Positions 27,311 through 36,932 of a DNA stretch of 64,000 nt are shown piece by piece. Every line of letters begins with the position of its first letter. Position 1 is the first letter of the stretch. The position numbers and the translations under genes are program-made. Origin of the DNA: an uncultured Clostridia bacterium (GTDB lineage Bacteria > Bacillota > Clostridia > Oscillospirales > Acutalibacteraceae); NCBI GenBank assembly GCA_937876375.1, contig CALEHY010000009.1:1-64000 (forward strand), read 5' to 3'. The notes beneath the pieces were generated by a model, which made no database searches, was not told the origin of the DNA, and worked only from the letters and a program-made list of their open reading frames with translations.

Positions 27311-28572
27311 TATTTCAAATACCCCTTATCAAGCATTGATTGAGCAGCAAGCATAGCGCAAGCCTTTGCACTATGGAAATTTAGTCCACCTTGTATCCAA
27401 GCATAAAATGGCTCTCTAATTGGAGCATCAGCAGAAAGCTCAATAGACGAACCAAGAGTAAATGCTCCAGCAGCCATAACGACCTTGCTATCATATCCAG
27501 GCATATCCCAAGGCTCTGGCAACAAGTAGCTATCAACTGGGCTACCACTCTGTATTCCTTGGCAGAAAGCAACAAGGCTCTCCTCATTTTCTAGTCCGAG
27601 CGACTGAACAATATCGCCACGCTTTGCATCAAACTTTGGTCTAGTATCATAACCAAAATGTGTAAATAGTGCAGAAATATACACAGCACTCTTGAGAGCC
27701 TCACCAACAGTATGAGGAGCAAAAAACAGACCCATATAAAGTTCTCTGTTCATACCAAGTGTAGCACCAACCTCTTTGCCTAGACCAGGAGTTGTAAGAC
27801 GATATGCACATTTTTCTACCAAATCATGACGGCCGGCAATATAACCACCAGTAGTAGCAATACCGCCACCAGCATTCTTAATCAATGAGCCAGCAATCAA
27901 ATCAGCACCAACCTCACAAGGCTCTTGCTTTTGCACAAATTCACCATAGCAATTATCAACCATTACTATAGTGTTTGGATTCTTGCTTTTTACAACCTTA
28001 ACAATGTCTCCAATCTCCTCAACAGTGAGTGATGGACGAAGCTCATATCCACGACTACGCTGAATATATGCCATTGTAGTATCATCATTTACAGCGTTAA
28101 ATATAGCGTCTAAATCAGGCTTTTCATCTTTTAAAGGTACTTCACTATAGTTAACGCCAAAGTCCTTCAAAGAGCCCATTCCTTCACCAGAAATGCCGAT
28201 AACATTATGAATAGTATCGTATGGCGTATCGGTAACACATAGCATATTGTCACCTGGGCGAAGAACACCAAACAGAGCTGTAGCAAGTGTATGAGTACCA
28301 CAGGTAAAATTATGACGCACTAATGCATCCTCTGCACCAAACACTTGAGCCCAAACCTTATCAAGAGTTTCTCTACCCATATCGCCATAACCATATCCAG
28401 TAGAGGTGCCAAAATGTGATTCGCTAATATTGTTATCAATAAAAGCTTTTTGTACCTTTAGCTGATTATATTCTGTAATTTCGTCAATAATTGCAAATTG
28501 CTCTTTGCACATATCGAGAGCAACATTTGATGCATTTTCAATTTTTTCATCTATATTAAAAAATGAATTCAT
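27310..28572 (-). CDS. PLP-dependent methionine gamma-lyase-like (aluminium resistance family) protein
   Basis: A 420-aa fold-type I PLP protein of the family called aluminium resistance protein or YnbB. The N-terminal signature STGYGYGDMGRETLDKV (about 57-73) and VRHNFTCGTHTLATALFG (substrate and PLP phosphate side) are visible. The probable Schiff-base lysine is in AGSLIKNAGGG (about residue 232). The physiological reaction is unproven; a Cys/Met lyase activity is inferred from the fold. It overlaps the upstream GNAT by 4 bp and the downstream DUF2461 gene by 1 bp. Confidence 0.88.
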   Translation of the reverse strand: MNSFFNIDEKIENASNVALDMCKEQFAIIDEITEYNQLKVQKAFIDNNISESHFGTSTGYGYGDMGRETLDKVWAQVFGAEDALVRHNFTCGTHTLATALFGVLRPGDNMLCVTDTPYDTIHNVIGISGEGMGSLKDFGVNYSEVPLKDEKPDLDAIFNAVNDDTTMAYIQRSRGYELRPSLTVEEIGDIVKVVKSKNPNTIVMVDNCYGEFVQKQEPCEVGADLIAGSLIKNAGGGIATTGGYIAGRHDLVEKCAYRLTTPGLGKEVGATLGMNRELYMGLFFAPHTVGEALKSAVYISALFTHFGYDTRPKFDAKRGDIVQSLGLENEESLVAFCQGIQSGSPVDSYLLPEPWDMPGYDSKVVMAAGAFTLGSSIELSADAPIREPFYAWIQGGLNFHSAKACAMLAAQSMLDKGYLK

Positions 28573-29288
28573 CTATATATTCTCCATTTTCCTACATTTT
28601 CAAATCCAAGCTGAGAATAAAAATGCTCGTTCAAATCTTTATTCCTCATTATGTAAACAGTGCCATTAACGTCAGCACAAATATTATCTACCAAGCACGA
28701 GCCATATCCCATACCTCTAAATTCCTCATCAGTACGAACACCAGTAAGAATGGAATAATTCTCGATAACGCTAGACAGTATTCCGCTGGAGATAATATTA
28801 TCTCCAACATTTAGTGTATATGCCTTTGCTGTACCGTGTCGCACCCTATGACTAATATCAACATACCAAGATTTGAAATCTTGATTTTGATAGTCAATAA
28901 AGTTATACAAATCCATTAGCTTTGGATACTCATCAAGAGTAGCACCTTGCATCGCTGTATCACGCTTTATATCTGATGACATAACATAACCATACTCATA
29001 CCTTGCACCAAAATCAAACACTTCGCTACAAGTAATTGTGCTATATCCACTGACAACAAAAAAGTGTACAAGCTCTGAATCATCAAAGTCATCACTAACA
29101 GCAAGCGTAAAATCATTATCTAGTCGTGATAATATTGCAGTAACCTTGCCATCAATGATTTGGCGATAAAACAATGCAAAATTATATTTAGTTCCATATG
29201 ATTGCAACAAAGATAAAATCTTTACAGAATAAATATCTCGTTGCTTCCAACAATCAAAATCGGCTGGATTATCAATCTTTTCTATCAT
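28569..29288 (-). CDS. GNAT-domain acetyltransferase
   Basis: A 239-aa protein whose C-terminal half (about 130-239) is a GNAT fold: the acetyl-CoA loop is EEFRGMGYGSCLVDNIC, followed by the terminal strand-helix-strand with HFYSQLGFENVGKW. The N-terminal half (1-125) is an extra domain without a clear family by eye, perhaps a degenerate GNAT or cap domain. The substrate is unknown. It overlaps the M42 gene before it by 17 bp and the PLP gene after it by 4 bp. Confidence 0.75.
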   Translation of the reverse strand: MIEKIDNPADFDCWKQRDIYSVKILSLLQSYGTKYNFALFYRQIIDGKVTAILSRLDNDFTLAVSDDFDDSELVHFFVVSGYSTITCSEVFDFGARYEYGYVMSSDIKRDTAMQGATLDEYPKLMDLYNFIDYQNQDFKSWYVDISHRVRHGTAKAYTLNVGDNIISSGILSSVIENYSILTGVRTDEEFRGMGYGSCLVDNICADVNGTVYIMRNKDLNEHFYSQLGFENVGKWRIYR

Positions 29289-30261
29289 AAAGCTTTTTTA
29301 GTAGCTCCTTAAGTAATTTTCTAGTAGCGTCAATATCTGATTTCTTAACAACGCTAGAGCCAGAATGAATATATCTGCAAGGCAAAGAGATAGCAAGAAC
29401 TCTAGTACCACCAGACGCTGTTTGGATAGCACCAGCATCATTACCACCTGCGATAGCTGTCTTGGTCTGTACTGGAATATTATTCTCCTTTGCTATCTGC
29501 ATAGCAAGGTTATATAATTTCTTGTCATAAATTGTTCTGCCGTCCATAAATGATACAACTGGACCATCACCAAGGACACAAACTCTGTCTGCGCCAGTAA
29601 CACCATCTAAATCAGCTGCTGTTGTTGACTCAATAATGATAGCTATATCTGGATTAGTGCGTTCTGCTGTACATTTTGCACCACGAAGACCAACCTCTTC
29701 TTGCACATTAAAGCAATAGGTAGCGTCATATCCTTCATTAATAAGCTCTATCATAAGCATGCAACCGATACGATCATCAAGAGCCTTTGCTTTAATATAG
29801 CCATCCCCATATTCAATATAATCGCTGTCAAAATATGCATAATCACCAAGTGCAACGACTTGTTCTGCTTCTGCCTTTGAGGTAGCACCTATATCAATGA
29901 GCAAAGCGTCAAATGATGGGCATTTATCCCTTTCGCTACTATCTAGAAGATGAAAAGCCTTGTCACCAATTACACCCTTTGTACCATTTTCAAGAGTGAC
30001 AACTCTATCAAGGCATACTCTAGGGTCAATACCACCAACAGCAGAAAAACGAAGATAGCCGTCATCAGTTATACCTGTAACGATGAATCCAACCTCATCC
30101 ATATGAGCATTAATACTAATCTCATTATGCTCATTAGCATTAACAACAATTGAGCCAAGATTGTCAACGATATAGTCATTGTTAATCTGTGACTGAATAT
30201 ATTCTCTAACCTTTACCTCATTACCAGAGGCACCATTTAGCATACATAAGGTTTTAAGCAT
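29272..30261 (-). CDS. M42 family metallopeptidase (second of two)
   Basis: A 329-aa dinuclear-metal aminopeptidase of family M42 (TET/FrvX-like), usually a cytosolic oligopeptidase forming large shells. Metal and catalytic residues are visible: NAHMDEVGF (His-Asp), ALDDRIGC (bridging Asp), QEEVGLRGAK (catalytic and metal Glu), ESTTAADLDG and CRYIHSGSSV (last His). I use ATG 30261, supported by a GGGGGAGA site, not the longer frame. It overlaps the upstream paralogue by 8 bp. Confidence 0.9.
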   Translation of the reverse strand: MLKTLCMLNGASGNEVKVREYIQSQINNDYIVDNLGSIVVNANEHNEISINAHMDEVGFIVTGITDDGYLRFSAVGGIDPRVCLDRVVTLENGTKGVIGDKAFHLLDSSERDKCPSFDALLIDIGATSKAEAEQVVALGDYAYFDSDYIEYGDGYIKAKALDDRIGCMLMIELINEGYDATYCFNVQEEVGLRGAKCTAERTNPDIAIIIESTTAADLDGVTGADRVCVLGDGPVVSFMDGRTIYDKKLYNLAMQIAKENNIPVQTKTAIAGGNDAGAIQTASGGTRVLAISLPCRYIHSGSSVVKKSDIDATRKLLKELLKKLYDRKD

Positions 30262-31273
30262 TGTTCTCCCCCATTCTGTATTTAATGTAGGACACAATAA
30301 GCTTTGACACATTCTCGATATCAGTAGTATCAACCACCTCTATTGGAGAGTGCATATACTTTTGTGGGATAGAAATAAGTGCTGTCTTTATTCCAAATTC
30401 AGAGATAGAAATAACGTCAGCATTTGTACCTGTATGTCCTCCACCCATAACCTCAATTTGATATGGTATATCATTCTGTTTCGAAACGGATACAAGTGAA
30501 TTAGAAATTGACTTATCGAGTATTGGGCTAAATCCAATCATTGGACCCTTTCCAATTTCGCCACAGTCAGATTTTTTGCACAAAGGAGAGTAGCCAAAAG
30601 ACACGTCAACAACGATAGCCTCGTCTACATTACGATTATACGCACCGACTTTTGCACCTCTAGTGCCTACCTCCTCTTGTGATGAAAACATAACAGTAAC
30701 CTTACAGTCAGCATTTTTCAATTCATCAAGCGCAAGCAAAATAGCACATACACCAGCTCTATCATCAAGAACAGATGATGATATTTGATTACCTAACAGC
30801 ATTGTAAAATTACGCTTAAATGTTACTCTGTCACCTAAAGAGATGTGTTGTTCGGCTTCTTGCTTAGATAGTCCAATATCAATAGAAATATCATCAATAG
30901 ATGGAGCTTTCTTTTCGTCATCAGCCTTTTGCAAATGTGGTGGCAAGGTTGATATAACTCCTCTATATTCCTTATCGCCCCAAATGCTAACCTCAGTGGC
31001 TAGTAGCATTCTTCTGTCAACACCACCAACATTAGAAACCTTAATAAAGCCATCATCAGTAATTGATTTTACAACAAAACCTATCTCATCAAGATGAGCA
31101 TCAAGCAAAAAATGATAGCCCTCACCAAAAGTGAGATAGACATTATTCAAGACATCAACCTCAACTGTTCCATAAGAAGAAAGCTTGTCAACTAGCAAAT
31201 TGACAATATTATTCTCTGCTCCACTGACACCAACAGCAGAGGTCAGCTCCTTTAACAATTCAACTGTGTTCAT
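30254..31273 (-). CDS. M42 family metallopeptidase (first of two)
   Basis: A 339-aa paralogue of the following gene. The M42 motifs are complete: LDAHLDEIGFVV, VLDDRAGVCA, SQEEVGTRGAK, VVDVSFGY and KYMHSPIEVV. The two proteins differ through most of their length, which suggests different peptide preferences or an old duplication rather than a recent one. It starts 1 bp after the murD stop in the ligA-addA operon. Confidence 0.9.
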   Translation of the reverse strand: MNTVELLKELTSAVGVSGAENNIVNLLVDKLSSYGTVEVDVLNNVYLTFGEGYHFLLDAHLDEIGFVVKSITDDGFIKVSNVGGVDRRMLLATEVSIWGDKEYRGVISTLPPHLQKADDEKKAPSIDDISIDIGLSKQEAEQHISLGDRVTFKRNFTMLLGNQISSSVLDDRAGVCAILLALDELKNADCKVTVMFSSQEEVGTRGAKVGAYNRNVDEAIVVDVSFGYSPLCKKSDCGEIGKGPMIGFSPILDKSISNSLVSVSKQNDIPYQIEVMGGGHTGTNADVISISEFGIKTALISIPQKYMHSPIEVVDTTDIENVSKLIVSYIKYRMGENNA

Positions 31274-31274
31274 A

Positions 31275-32699
31275 CTAAAATTCCTTAACTAATTTTTTAA
31301 ACTCACGACCACGATACTCAAATGTTTTGAACTGGTCAAATGCTGGACATGCTGGACACAGTGACACAATATCACCAGACTGTGCAGCATTTTTTGCATC
31401 AATCAATGACTCTTGCATAGTAGCAGATTTAATAATCTTTAAGCCGCTATCAGCATAATTTGGGTCAGCAAAGATAGTATCATAAATCTTATCTGCTGTA
31501 GCGCCATTCAAACAAAGCACCTTAACATACTTTAGGATATAAGGCACCATTTCACTCATATCATTGCCCTTATCTGAGCCACCCATAATAACGATAATCT
31601 TTTTGCCAAATGCCTTAAGACCAGAAATAACTCTTGATGGAGAGGTAGCAATAGAATCGTTATAATATCTAACACCATCATATTCTCTAACAAATTCGAT
31701 ACGATGCTCAACACCACCAAATGTTTGGGCGATTTCTTTGATATTATCGACACTAACCATACCCCATACAGCAGAAATAGCTGTACAATAATTTTCGATA
31801 TTATGGTCACCAGGAATAATTATATCGTCCTTGTTCATAACAAGCGTATTCTCACCATTCTCGGCATAATAAATATCGCCTGTATCAATATCCATAAATG
31901 CACCATTTTCAACTGTATGCTTAATACTAAACTCATACAGACTACCACGCACGTCATATCTCATGTCGTGATAAACCGAATTACCGATTGAGTAATCACA
32001 ATCTGCATTAAGTACAGTACGCTGACCAGCATTTTGGTAAATCAAAATATTACGCTTTGCATCAACATATTCATCAAGGCTAATATGGTGGTCTTGATGA
32101 GTGCACTCAATATTTGTAACAACAGACACGTCAGGCTTGCCAACCATATTACCCATTGTAAGAAGCTGGAATGAGCTCAACTCAACAACGGCAATATCGT
32201 CACTAGTTATCTCATCAAGAGCAGGCATAAGTGCCTTGCCAATATTGCCACCAAGGAACACTTTGTAACCCTGAGCCTCTAGCATTTTTGAAATAAGAGT
32301 TGTAGAGGTAGTCTTACCATTCGAGCCAGTGATAGCAAAAATCTTTGCAGGACAGTAGTCAAAGAAAACCTCCATCTCTGTAGTAACAGTTTGACCACGC
32401 TTAATGCATTCTCCAACCCAAGGATTTTGGAATGGGAGAATACCATGAGATCGAAATACGATATCCATATCTGGCAATATATCGAGATAATTCTCACCCA
32501 ATGAAAATTTAACACCAAGTGATTCTAACTCATTACACTTGTCTAGTCCGATATACTCCTTATCTCTTTTGTCGCAAGCATATACTTCTATACCCTTTTT
32601 TGCCAAAAATTCAGCACAAGGCATATTAGCGACGCCCATACCTACAAAGGCAACCTTTTTACCCTTAATCTTTTCTATATATTTATCTGCAGCATTCAT
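31275..32699 (-). CDS. murD: UDP-N-acetylmuramoyl-alanine--D-glutamate ligase
   Basis: MurD adds D-glutamate to UDP-MurNAc-L-Ala in the cytoplasm. The 474-aa protein shows the N-terminal Rossmann VAFVGMGVANMPCA, the ATP loop ITGSNGKTTSTTL (about 127-139), ELSSFQL, the central NIECTHQDHH region and the C-terminal YYNDSIATSPSRVISGL and IMGGSDKG segments. ATG 32699 has AAGGGG about 9 nt upstream. Its place in an operon with ligA, M42 peptidases and addAB is away from the usual mur/dcw cluster. Confidence 0.95.
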   Translation of the reverse strand: MNAADKYIEKIKGKKVAFVGMGVANMPCAEFLAKKGIEVYACDKRDKEYIGLDKCNELESLGVKFSLGENYLDILPDMDIVFRSHGILPFQNPWVGECIKRGQTVTTEMEVFFDYCPAKIFAITGSNGKTTSTTLISKMLEAQGYKVFLGGNIGKALMPALDEITSDDIAVVELSSFQLLTMGNMVGKPDVSVVTNIECTHQDHHISLDEYVDAKRNILIYQNAGQRTVLNADCDYSIGNSVYHDMRYDVRGSLYEFSIKHTVENGAFMDIDTGDIYYAENGENTLVMNKDDIIIPGDHNIENYCTAISAVWGMVSVDNIKEIAQTFGGVEHRIEFVREYDGVRYYNDSIATSPSRVISGLKAFGKKIIVIMGGSDKGNDMSEMVPYILKYVKVLCLNGATADKIYDTIFADPNYADSGLKIIKSATMQESLIDAKNAAQSGDIVSLCPACPAFDQFKTFEYRGREFKKLVKEF

Positions 32700-32711
32700 A
32701 ATCAATACCCC

Positions 32712-33548
32712 TTAATGTGCATAAAATGTACCATTTTTAAAATCTTTGATGTTAAACTCTTTCATATGTTCCTCAAGCTCATCTTGACATTTTAATCTCT
32801 CATTACCAATGAGTGATTTGTCTATAGGTACAGATGAACCAAGAACAAAATTTGCAATCATCTGCTGGCACTTTGAAGCGTTATTACCAAGGAAATATAC
32901 CCTACCAGTGCTTGTTTCAACAATAGCATTAGCAAACTTAATCTGTTCCTTTTTACCAAGAGGAACAATCATCTTTGATAGTGCAATAGCATCATCACAA
33001 GCCTTATCACAGATATAAAGCATAACGCCATCACCCTTACGCTTGATATTTACCGAAGTAATATCATAAATTGCTGACTCTTGATAAGCAATAATATCAT
33101 TCTTGTCTATTTCATCATCACAAATTATGTAAAAAAATTCATTTCTTTTCATAGCTCGTGAAGTGAAAGTAAATCCATCAACCTCTATTTCATTCTCTAT
33201 AGAATACGAAGCAGAAGCAAGTTTTGACTGTACCTTTTTCAAAAAAGTTTCGACATTTTTTTCGTCATAGGTATGATAATAATATCCAGCATCAGATAAC
33301 TCATATTCAATATTCTCAAGAAACTTGTCACTCTTTGCATACTTTGAAAAATAGACAAAAAGAACAACAAGCGAAGCTACAATAAGGATGTCATTAACAT
33401 AGCTAATAATCACTGTGCCAAGCTGACCAACCAAGTCTGGTAACATTGGTTGAACACCGATATATACAAACAAGAATACTGCAGTGAAAATAACTAATGT
33501 ATTCATTATTCTTTTTAATTTCTTTTGTTTTTTTCTAAATTCTCTCAT
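32712..33548 (-). CDS. Unrecognised two-helix membrane protein
   Basis: I do not recognise this 278-aa protein. A very basic N-terminus (RKKQKKLKR, residues 5-13) precedes two membrane helices (about 15-33 and 44-66). A soluble, probably cytoplasmic, mixed alpha/beta domain (about 75-278) follows, without cysteine clusters or nucleotide-binding motifs. It starts 1 bp after ligA and is followed 12 bp later by murD, so it is co-transcribed with DNA ligase and a cell-wall ligase. Its function is not inferable from sequence. Confidence 0.7.
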   Translation of the reverse strand: MREFRKKQKKLKRIMNTLVIFTAVFLFVYIGVQPMLPDLVGQLGTVIISYVNDILIVASLVVLFVYFSKYAKSDKFLENIEYELSDAGYYYHTYDEKNVETFLKKVQSKLASASYSIENEIEVDGFTFTSRAMKRNEFFYIICDDEIDKNDIIAYQESAIYDITSVNIKRKGDGVMLYICDKACDDAIALSKMIVPLGKKEQIKFANAIVETSTGRVYFLGNNASKCQQMIANFVLGSSVPIDKSLIGNERLKCQDELEEHMKEFNIKDFKNGTFYAH

Positions 33549-33549
33549 A

Positions 33550-35520
33550 TTACTTAATCATATCCATAAATTCTTCTTCGCTAATAACAGGTACACCAAG
33601 CTGATTAGCTTTATCAAGCTTTGAGCCACTAGCCTCACCAGAAAGAACGAAGCTAGTCTTCTTGCTAACTGACGACGAGGTCTTACCACCAAAGGACTCA
33701 ATAATCTTTGATGCCTCACTACGCTTTAGTGATGGTAATGTACCTGTAAGAACAAAGGTCATACCCTCAAATCTAGTGTCCTCAATAACAGTCTTACTCT
33801 GCATATTTACACCAGCATCTTTAAGTTCTTGAACAAGTAATCTTGCAATCTCTGTTTGGAAGAACTCGAATACAGACTCTGCCATAATATCGCCAAATCC
33901 ATCAATAGACAAAATATCTTCCTTGCTTGCATTAAGAATGCTATCCATATCCTTGAATGTATCAGACAAAAGCTTTCCTGCCTTGGCACCAATATGTCTA
34001 ATACCAAGAGCAAATATTAGCTTGCCTAAATCATTATCTTTGCTGTTCTCAACAGAGGTAACGATATTGTTAGCACTAGTCTCTTTAAAGCCCTCCAGCT
34101 TTGCTATAGCATCCTTATCAAGATGATAAATATCAGTTACCTTTGTTATCATTCCGTTATCAACAAAGGTCTCAATAATACTTGGACCAAGGCCCTCAAT
34201 ATCCATCGCATCACGAGAACAGAAATGAATAAGATTTCGTAGTAACTGTGCTGGGCACTCTGGATTAATACAGCGAATAGCAGCCTCATCATTTTCTCGA
34301 ACGACATGTTCACCACAAGATGGGCAAATGGTAGGGAAAACGAATGTGCCGACACTACCCTTTTCGTTAACACAAAGTACCTCTGGTATAATATCACCAG
34401 CCTTACGGACTGTGACTGTATCACCGATATTAATACCCTTTTCGTTAATGAAATCTTGGTTGTGCAATGTAGCTCTTGATACAGTAGTACCAGCCAAATG
34501 AACTGGGTCAAGCACTGCTGTAGGAGTAAGAACACCAGTCCTGCCAACAGCGATTTCTATATCAACAAGTCTAGTTTGCTTCTCCTCCGGTGGATATTTA
34601 AATGCAACAGCCCATTTTGGAAACTTTGAGGTAGAGCCAAGCTGTTCTCTATCACTAAAGTCATCAACCTTAATTACTGCGCCATCTATATCAAACTCAA
34701 GGTCGCCACGCATCTCACCAATCTTTTCAATCTCTGAAAATGCATCATTGATATTATCTACTCTTGTATAAAAAGGAACAGTGTTAAAACCTAGCTCCTT
34801 TAAAAAATCAAGACTAGCTTTATGCGAAGTAAGTTCAACACCATCAACCTGCTGAACATTGAAGATGAATATATCAAGACCCCTAGTCGCTGTTACAGCA
34901 GAGTCCTTTTGTCTTAAAGAACCAGCAGCAGCGTTACGAGGATTTTTGAAAGGCTTTTCGTTATTTAGTAATTGCCTATCAACGACTTTATCAAAGCTCT
35001 TCTTTGGCATATATACCTCACCACGAACCTCGATATAAGGGATAGCTTTATTTAGTTTAAGAGGAACATTGTGGATAACTCGTAAATTAGCACTAACATC
35101 CTCACCAACATTACCATCACCACGAGTAGAGCCTCTATAAAATACACCATCAACATATTCAAGACTAACAGACAAGCCATCAATCTTTGGTTCAACGACA
35201 TAATTAACATTGTCAACAGTAGACATTACTCTCTTGTCAAAGTCAAATATCTCTTCTTTTGAAAATGCATCCTGTAATGACTCCATACGAACAGTATGCA
35301 CAACACTGTCAAAGCTATTGTCAGCCTTACCACCGACACGTTTTGTTGGAGAATCTGGAGTATCAAACTGTGGATACTGCTCCTCAAGAGACTTAAGCTG
35401 ACGCATAAGCATATCGTACTCATAGTCCTCAATCTCAGGTGCATCGTCGTTATAATATCTATCAGAATGATAGCGTAAAGTCGCTCTTAAATCATTTATT
35501 TTTTTCTCTATTTCTTGCAT
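33550..35520 (-). CDS. ligA: NAD-dependent DNA ligase
   Basis: LigA seals nicks in replication and repair using NAD. The 656 aa have the Ia domain, adenylation Lys112 in EPKIDGLSVSLEY, GDGNVGEDVSANLR, the OB fold with RKAGDIIPEV, a four-cysteine zinc finger (CPSC and CINPEC), helix-hairpin-helix repeats and a C-terminal BRCT domain (FVLTGTLPSL to the end). It is the first gene of a ten-gene transcript that also carries AddAB, so two DNA repair activities lie at its ends. Confidence 0.98.
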   Translation of the reverse strand: MQEIEKKINDLRATLRYHSDRYYNDDAPEIEDYEYDMLMRQLKSLEEQYPQFDTPDSPTKRVGGKADNSFDSVVHTVRMESLQDAFSKEEIFDFDKRVMSTVDNVNYVVEPKIDGLSVSLEYVDGVFYRGSTRGDGNVGEDVSANLRVIHNVPLKLNKAIPYIEVRGEVYMPKKSFDKVVDRQLLNNEKPFKNPRNAAAGSLRQKDSAVTATRGLDIFIFNVQQVDGVELTSHKASLDFLKELGFNTVPFYTRVDNINDAFSEIEKIGEMRGDLEFDIDGAVIKVDDFSDREQLGSTSKFPKWAVAFKYPPEEKQTRLVDIEIAVGRTGVLTPTAVLDPVHLAGTTVSRATLHNQDFINEKGINIGDTVTVRKAGDIIPEVLCVNEKGSVGTFVFPTICPSCGEHVVRENDEAAIRCINPECPAQLLRNLIHFCSRDAMDIEGLGPSIIETFVDNGMITKVTDIYHLDKDAIAKLEGFKETSANNIVTSVENSKDNDLGKLIFALGIRHIGAKAGKLLSDTFKDMDSILNASKEDILSIDGFGDIMAESVFEFFQTEIARLLVQELKDAGVNMQSKTVIEDTRFEGMTFVLTGTLPSLKRSEASKIIESFGGKTSSSVSKKTSFVLSGEASGSKLDKANQLGVPVISEEEFMDMIK

Positions 35521-35548
35521 AATATCACCATAAATTATAATTAAATAT

Positions 35549-35577
35549 ATTATAGCACTCTATATCACTTTTATCAA
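35549..35577 (-). promoter_or_regulatory. Strong extended -10 promoter for the ligA-addA operon
   Basis: Minus strand TTGATA (35572-35577), 17-nt spacer, TATAAT (35549-35554) preceded by TGC. It is 28 nt upstream of the ligA start and downstream of the tyrS terminator. Confidence 0.85.
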
Positions 35578-35655
35578 CTAAAATAAGGAAGAAATTTAAT
35601 TGACTTTATTGGCACAAATGTATACGAATATAAACTATTATAGGAATAGGGTAAA

Positions 35656-35690
35656 AAAATAAGAGTGTCAGCAAGTGACACTCTTATTTT
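35656..35690 (-). terminator. Intrinsic terminator after tyrS
   Basis: Perfect 15-bp stem AAAATAAGAGTGTCA / TGACACTCTTATTTT with a GCAAG loop, starting at the tyrS stop. It ends the nusB-tyrS transcript. Confidence 0.92.
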
Positions 35691-35691
35691 T

Positions 35692-36912
35692 TTATTTTGT
35701 AAATTTGTGGAATACCTTTTTACCTTTTTTAACAATAACGCCATCAGCTAAGTCATCTGAAGAAACTGTAGTAAATACGTCTGTAATTTTTTCATCATTA
35801 ACGCTGATGCCACCCTGCTGAATAAGTCTACGACCCTCACCATTTGACTTAATCATACCAGCCTTAATCATCATTGCAAGAACTGTAATCTTGCCATCCT
35901 CAAGCTCTGAATCGTCAATAGTAGTTTGTGGCATATTTGAATCATCAGCACCACCAGCAAACAAAGCCTTTGCTGCTGCCTGTGCCTTGTCAGCCTCATC
36001 CTTGCCATGAACAAGACTTGTTAATGAATAAGCAAGTGCTTCCTTTGCAGTGTTTAGCTCGGCACCCTCTAGCTTTGCGTACTCATTAATCTCATTCATA
36101 GGAATAAATGTAAGGAGCTTCATACACTTAATAACGTCGCTATCAGCAACATTACGCCAGTACTGGTAAAACTCATATGGAGAAGTCTTTTCTGCATCTA
36201 GCCATACAGCACCCTTCTCTGTCTTGCCCATCTTCTTACCTTCGCTGTTTAGAAGAAGAGTGATAGTCATAGCATTTGCATCGCCACCAAGCTTTCTTCT
36301 AACAAGCTCCATGCCACCAATCATATTACTCCACTGGTCATCTCCACCGAACTGAAGATTACAGCCATACTTTTGGTATAGGGTGTAGAAATCATATGAT
36401 TGCATAATCATATAGTTAAACTCAAGGAATGAAAGTCCTCTTTCCATTCTCTGCTTGTAACATTCTGCAGAAAGCATACGATTAACGCTGAAGCAAGCAC
36501 CAACCTCACGCAATACTTCGATATAATTAAGGTCAAGCAACCAATCAGCATTGTTAACCATTAGAGCTTTATCTTCACCAAAATCAATAAAGCGTGACAT
36601 TTGTTTCTTAAAGCAAGCACAGTTATGCTCGATTGTCTCCTTGGTCATCATCTTTCGCATATCAGTCTTACCTGATGGGTCACCAATCATAGCGGTACCA
36701 CCACCGATAAGTGCAATAGGCTTGTTTCCAGCGTCCTGCAATCTCTTCATAAGTGTAAGTGCCATAAAATGACCAACATGCAAAGAGTCAGCTGTAGGAT
36801 CAAAACCGATATAGAATACAGCCTTGCCATTATTAACCAAATCTCTAATTTGGTCCTCATCTGTTACCTGAGCGATTAGTCCACGCTCAACTAGTTCTTC
36901 ATAAACTCCCAT
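35692..36912 (-). CDS. tyrS: Tyrosyl-tRNA synthetase
   Basis: TyrRS, 406 aa, class Ic synthetase. The HIGH motif is HVGH in DPTADSLHVGHF (about 44-47), the KMSKS motif is KMGKT (about 229-233), and the C-terminal S4-like RNA-binding domain (RRLIQQGGISVND) is present. It lies 20 bp after recN with no T-box leader, so it is apparently expressed from the upstream operon rather than by tRNA-sensing attenuation. Confidence 0.96.
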   Translation of the reverse strand: MGVYEELVERGLIAQVTDEDQIRDLVNNGKAVFYIGFDPTADSLHVGHFMALTLMKRLQDAGNKPIALIGGGTAMIGDPSGKTDMRKMMTKETIEHNCACFKKQMSRFIDFGEDKALMVNNADWLLDLNYIEVLREVGACFSVNRMLSAECYKQRMERGLSFLEFNYMIMQSYDFYTLYQKYGCNLQFGGDDQWSNMIGGMELVRRKLGGDANAMTITLLLNSEGKKMGKTEKGAVWLDAEKTSPYEFYQYWRNVADSDVIKCMKLLTFIPMNEINEYAKLEGAELNTAKEALAYSLTSLVHGKDEADKAQAAAKALFAGGADDSNMPQTTIDDSELEDGKITVLAMMIKAGMIKSNGEGRRLIQQGGISVNDEKITDVFTTVSSDDLADGVIVKKGKKVFHKFTK

Positions 36913-36932
36913 TTATATATCCTCCAAATAAT

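Noticed and set aside
35600..35634. TTGACT on the plus strand between ligA and tyrS as a promoter
   Set aside because: At 17 nt the -10 would be TACGAA and the better TATAAA is 23 nt away; it also points into the tyrS terminator with no gene beyond.
36913..36932. T-box leader for tyrS
   Set aside because: Only 20 bp separate recN and tyrS, too short for a T-box.
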